From NCBI GenBank assembly GCA_964346085.1, contig CAYFSZ010000026.1:1-17689 (forward strand): a DNA stretch of 17,689 nt, read 5' to 3'. This DNA comes from UBA5436 sp964346085. Its GTDB lineage: Bacteria; Bacillota; Clostridia; Saccharofermentanales; DTU023. Position numbers and translations under genes: made by a program. How positions within the stretch are numbered: position 1 is the first letter of the stretch; each line of letters begins with the position of its first letter. This document shows positions 15,417-17,689 of this stretch, in pieces. The notes beneath the pieces are model-generated. The model saw only the letters and a program-made list of their open reading frames with translations. It was not told the origin of the DNA and did no database searches.

Positions 15417-16434
15417 TGATTGTTAAATCCTTTCTCATCGATAACAACAATTGTCCTATCATTCCATCAAAACTTACATTCACTTGATTTGCTTTTCTCA
15501 CATCAGAAATGGCATCGAATGCATTCAGTAATTGTTGATATCGGGTTTCTTTATTTTCATTTCTATAATAATCAGATAATCTTTTGACTCGATTAAATAA
15601 ATCATTTTGATGAATCTCTTGCAAATTTTCATCTTTCATGAGAAGTAACACATCATGAATCAAGTCTTGCCATACATTCAAAATGATATCAATTTGATCT
15701 TTTACTTTTTTTAGATATTCCAATTTTTCAATTAAGAGCGTGGTTCGATTCGTTGTCGGCATTGAGAAAAAAATCTCAATCGCTTCATTGCGTAATTCTT
15801 TGAAATTCTCATCACCAGAAATCTGCAACGCTTTACCAGGATTTCCATTCGCATAAATGATGGCAAAATTTTCTGCCTCATTATTGCCTTTCAGCCTAAA
15901 AATTTCTTTCATTTCAGATTCTGAATATCTTTGTAAATTAAGCACCATCACGCGAGAAATAATCGTATCAAGTAAATTATCAAGCAATGTCGTCGTCAAA
16001 AGAAAAACAGCATATTGCGGAGGTTCTTCCAAAGATTTCAACAAAGCATTTTGTCCTTGCTCGTTCACATCATCTAAGTTGATTAGATAAACTTTATATT
16101 CGCCGAGCTGAGGCCGCATTTGCAAATCAGAAATAATTTCTTTCCGGATGCGATCAACTTTGATAATTTTATCATTATCTTTTTGAATCCATTTAAAATC
16201 CGGATGCGTTCCTGCTGCTATATAATGGCATGAGGCGCATTGTCCACATGGTTTGCCATCACCTTGCTTATCTTGGCAAAGAATCAATTCTGCAAACTCA
16301 TGGGCAAAGGCTTTTTTCCCCATTCCTTCATCAGCACAAAACAAAAATGCATGATTAAGCAAACGGTCTCCATCAAAACTATCCGAGAGTCGTTTTTTGA
16401 GTTCTTGTTGACCTACTAAACCTTCTTTACGCAA
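15409..16434 (-). CDS. holB: DNA polymerase III delta' subunit
   Basis: The clamp-loader AAA+ subunit delta'. With the chosen start it has 341 residues, near the family norm. A P-loop-like ADEGMGKKA (34-42) lies ahead of a zinc module with Cys53, Cys63, Cys66 and Cys69 (CGQCASC). LINLDDVNEQGQNALLKSLEEPP is the Walker B and sensor region, and SRVM stands where SRCQ is common. I chose the TTG at 16434, one base after the darA stop, because it yields MRKEGLVGQQELKK, close to the family N-terminus, and suggests coupling to darA. An ATG at 16461 (350 residues, overlapping darA by 26 bases) lacks a Shine-Dalgarno and is the alternative. The start is therefore uncertain. It overlaps ricT by eight bases downstream. 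Confidence 0.9.
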   Translation of the reverse strand: MRKEGLVGQQELKKRLSDSFDGDRLLNHAFLFCADEGMGKKAFAHEFAELILCQDKQGDGKPCGQCASCHYIAAGTHPDFKWIQKDNDKIIKVDRIRKEIISDLQMRPQLGEYKVYLINLDDVNEQGQNALLKSLEEPPQYAVFLLTTTLLDNLLDTIISRVMVLNLQRYSESEMKEIFRLKGNNEAENFAIIYANGNPGKALQISGDENFKELRNEAIEIFFSMPTTNRTTLLIEKLEYLKKVKDQIDIILNVWQDLIHDVLLLMKDENLQEIHQNDLFNRVKRLSDYYRNENKETRYQQLLNAFDAISDVRKANQVNVSFDGMIGQLLLSMRKDLTING

Positions 16435-16435
16435 A

Positions 16436-16765
16436 TTACATTCTTTCGTAATGTTCAACATCAATGATGAATACCGTCGCACCACCAACATTTACTTCTA
16501 CTGGGAACGGTACATAAGAAGCACCCATTCCTGTAGGAGATGTTGTCGTATTGATTGTCGCCTTGCGACTGGAAGATTTTTTTCTAATAATGTCTAAAGC
16601 AAATTCAACTTCAGATTCATCAACCCCCACTAAAAGAGTTGTGTTACCTGAGCGCAGGAAACCACCGGTTGTACTTAATTTCGTGACACGGAAATTTGAT
16701 TTGTTTAGTTCTCCAACTAAGCCTGAACTATCTTCATCATTAACGATTGCAAAAATCAATTTCAT
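16436..16765 (-). CDS. darA: Cyclic di-AMP receptor DarA/PstA (YaaQ)
   Basis: A 109-residue PII-like protein that binds c-di-AMP as a trimer. The diagnostic loop TGGFLRSGNTT is at 33-43, after MKLIFAIVNDED. The C-terminal strand ATVFIIDVEHYERM matches the family. It is four bases after tmk, and its Shine-Dalgarno GGAGGA lies within the last codons of tmk, which favours coupled translation. In B. subtilis the homologue sits in the same place (tmk-darA-yaaR-holB); yaaR is absent here and holB follows at once. Downstream targets of DarA are not established. Confidence 0.97.
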   Translation of the reverse strand: MKLIFAIVNDEDSSGLVGELNKSNFRVTKLSTTGGFLRSGNTTLLVGVDESEVEFALDIIRKKSSSRKATINTTTSPTGMGASYVPFPVEVNVGGATVFIIDVEHYERM

Positions 16766-16769
16766 AGAA

Positions 16770-17411
16770 TTATTCCTCCATATCTATATAATCATTCAAG
16801 TGTTGTTTTAAATCTTGATAAATGCAATCAATCGGTTGATCTGCATTTATTGTCTTCACTCGATTCGGGTACCAATCAGCTAATGCTAAATACCCTGTTC
16901 TTGTTTTCTCCATAAAAGCTTTACTCTCGCCATCGAGGCGATCAGCTTTGTCTTGGCGATTACCGAGTCGTTTCAGCGCGGCATCTACAGAAATATCAAA
17001 GTAAAAAGTCACATCAGGCTCCAAATTACGAGTTGCAAATTGATTTAGATTTTTGATAAATTCTACATCCATCTCTCGACCAAATCCTTGGTAAGCGGTT
17101 GTCGAATCAAAAAAGCGATCTGATATGACAATCTTTCCTTCTGCCAAAGCTGGTTTGACAATTTGTTCCACCAATTGTGCTCTTGCTGCAGCAAATAACA
17201 ATAATTCGGTTTCAGCATTCATTTCTTTATTTTTATGAGATAACAGAATGGTTCGAATCTGTTCACTTATCGAAGTTCCACCTGGTTCACGAAGTAATAT
17301 ATAGTCCAAACCTTTTTTGTCAAAATCTTCTTTCAAAAGATTGAGTTGTGTTGTTTTTCCTGAACCATCAATCCCTTCAAATGTTAAAAATAAACCTTTT
17401 TTCACCTGCAT
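16770..17411 (-). CDS. tmk: Thymidylate kinase
   Basis: This 213-residue enzyme phosphorylates dTMP to dTDP with ATP for DNA synthesis. The P-loop GIDGSGKT lies at 13-20, REPGGT at 41-46, the DR(Y/H/F) motif as SDRF at 97-100 followed by STTAYQG, and a LID region RLGNRQDKADRLD at about 148-160. The length is normal. The ATG has GAGGAAGG ending six bases upstream. It is the first gene of the tmk-darA-holB-ricT-tex-murI operon and has the only clear promoter of that operon just upstream. Confidence 0.97.
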   Translation of the reverse strand: MQVKKGLFLTFEGIDGSGKTTQLNLLKEDFDKKGLDYILLREPGGTSISEQIRTILLSHKNKEMNAETELLLFAAARAQLVEQIVKPALAEGKIVISDRFFDSTTAYQGFGREMDVEFIKNLNQFATRNLEPDVTFYFDISVDAALKRLGNRQDKADRLDGESKAFMEKTRTGYLALADWYPNRVKTINADQPIDCIYQDLKQHLNDYIDMEE

Positions 17412-17436
17412 AAAAAACCTTCCTCGAATTGCTACT

Positions 17437-17445
17437 ATGATAGCA
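17437..17445 (-). promoter_or_regulatory. Extended -10 promoter of the tmk operon
   Basis: On the minus strand TGCTATCAT (17445-17437) is an extended -10 with a five-of-six TATAAT match, 25 bases before the tmk ATG. The -35 is poor. The -10 lies within a small inverted repeat, CTATG-CTAT-CATAG, that could be a regulator site or chance. The stretch 17446-17567 holds nothing else I can identify. Confidence 0.45.
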
Positions 17446-17567
17446 TAGATGGCGGTTTCATGAAATGACTTGCGGAAATTTACTGTTTAACAATCTTGTT
17501 CTTTTAGGTGTTTTTTAAGGCTTCTCGATAGAGATTATGGGAAGATAAAATGATTTGACGTCGCATG

Positions 17568-17689
17568 TGGTGACAATTGGGGAGATTCGATCTATTGTCA
17601 CTACTCGGGCAAATTTCTGGATAGTGACAATTCGCGATTTTTGTTCCCTTGTCACTACTTGAGTTGATTTTCGGATAGTGACAATTCGC
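17568..17689. repeat. Tandem array of 54-bp units with a 9-bp motif alternating in orientation
   Basis: TAGTGACAATTCGC occurs at 17622-17635 and 17676-17689, and a variant TGGTGACAATT starts at 17568. TTGTCACTACT occurs at 17595-17605 and 17649-17659. The period is exactly 54 bp. TAGTGACAA and its inverse TTGTCACTA alternate every 27 bp, so each copy can pair with either neighbour across an 18-base loop. At least two full units and part of a third are visible and the array runs off the right edge. There is no open reading frame with gene-like features in it. It lies upstream of the tmk promoter, on the side opposite the operon. Confidence 0.9.

Overview
The window is AT-rich chromosomal DNA from a low-GC Gram-positive bacterium (Bacillota). 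The evidence is the block tmk-darA-holB-ricT, a c-di-AMP receptor, strong purine-rich Shine-Dalgarno (SD) sites, and extended -10 or TTGAAA-type promoters. The genus cannot be fixed from sequence alone. Nearly every gene is on the minus strand; the exception is an M18 aminopeptidase at 10205-11509.

Layout from left to right. At 1-45 there is the start of a gene running off the left edge. Three TGATACCA direct repeats and a terminator follow, then tRNA-Ser(GGA) at 242-333. At 405-774 lies a tandem array of about 54/65-bp units built from inverted motifs; its last unit supplies the stop codon of maf. Next come maf and leuS (767-3938), then an unusual three-gene operon with its own promoter: a precorrin-2 dehydrogenase-like protein, a membrane protein with faint CobD/CbiB resemblance, and a TraX-family protein (4078-6466). 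A membrane-anchored endonuclease/exonuclease/phosphatase-family protein follows (6543-7634). The 7635-7853 intergenic region looks like it holds a small RNA with its own promoter and terminator. After it comes pgeF-vanZ-uppP (7854-10044), transcribed from a promoter back-to-back with that of the aminopeptidase. The aminopeptidase converges on murI at a shared bidirectional terminator (11538-11573).

The right half (11572-17411) is one tight minus-strand operon, tmk-darA-holB-ricT-tex-murI. It links dTMP synthesis, c-di-AMP sensing, DNA polymerase III clamp loading, RNA processing and cell-wall D-glutamate supply. Upstream of it, from 17568 to the right edge, is a second tandem array with a different sequence but the same geometry: a 9-bp motif that flips orientation every 27 bp, giving 54-bp units.

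Most genes are ordinary housekeeping. The best leads for something undescribed are the two alternating-inverted-repeat arrays and their shared architecture, the candidate small RNA at 7693-7776, and the SirC-like/membrane/TraX operon. No CRISPR, insertion sequence, rRNA or defence locus is visible.
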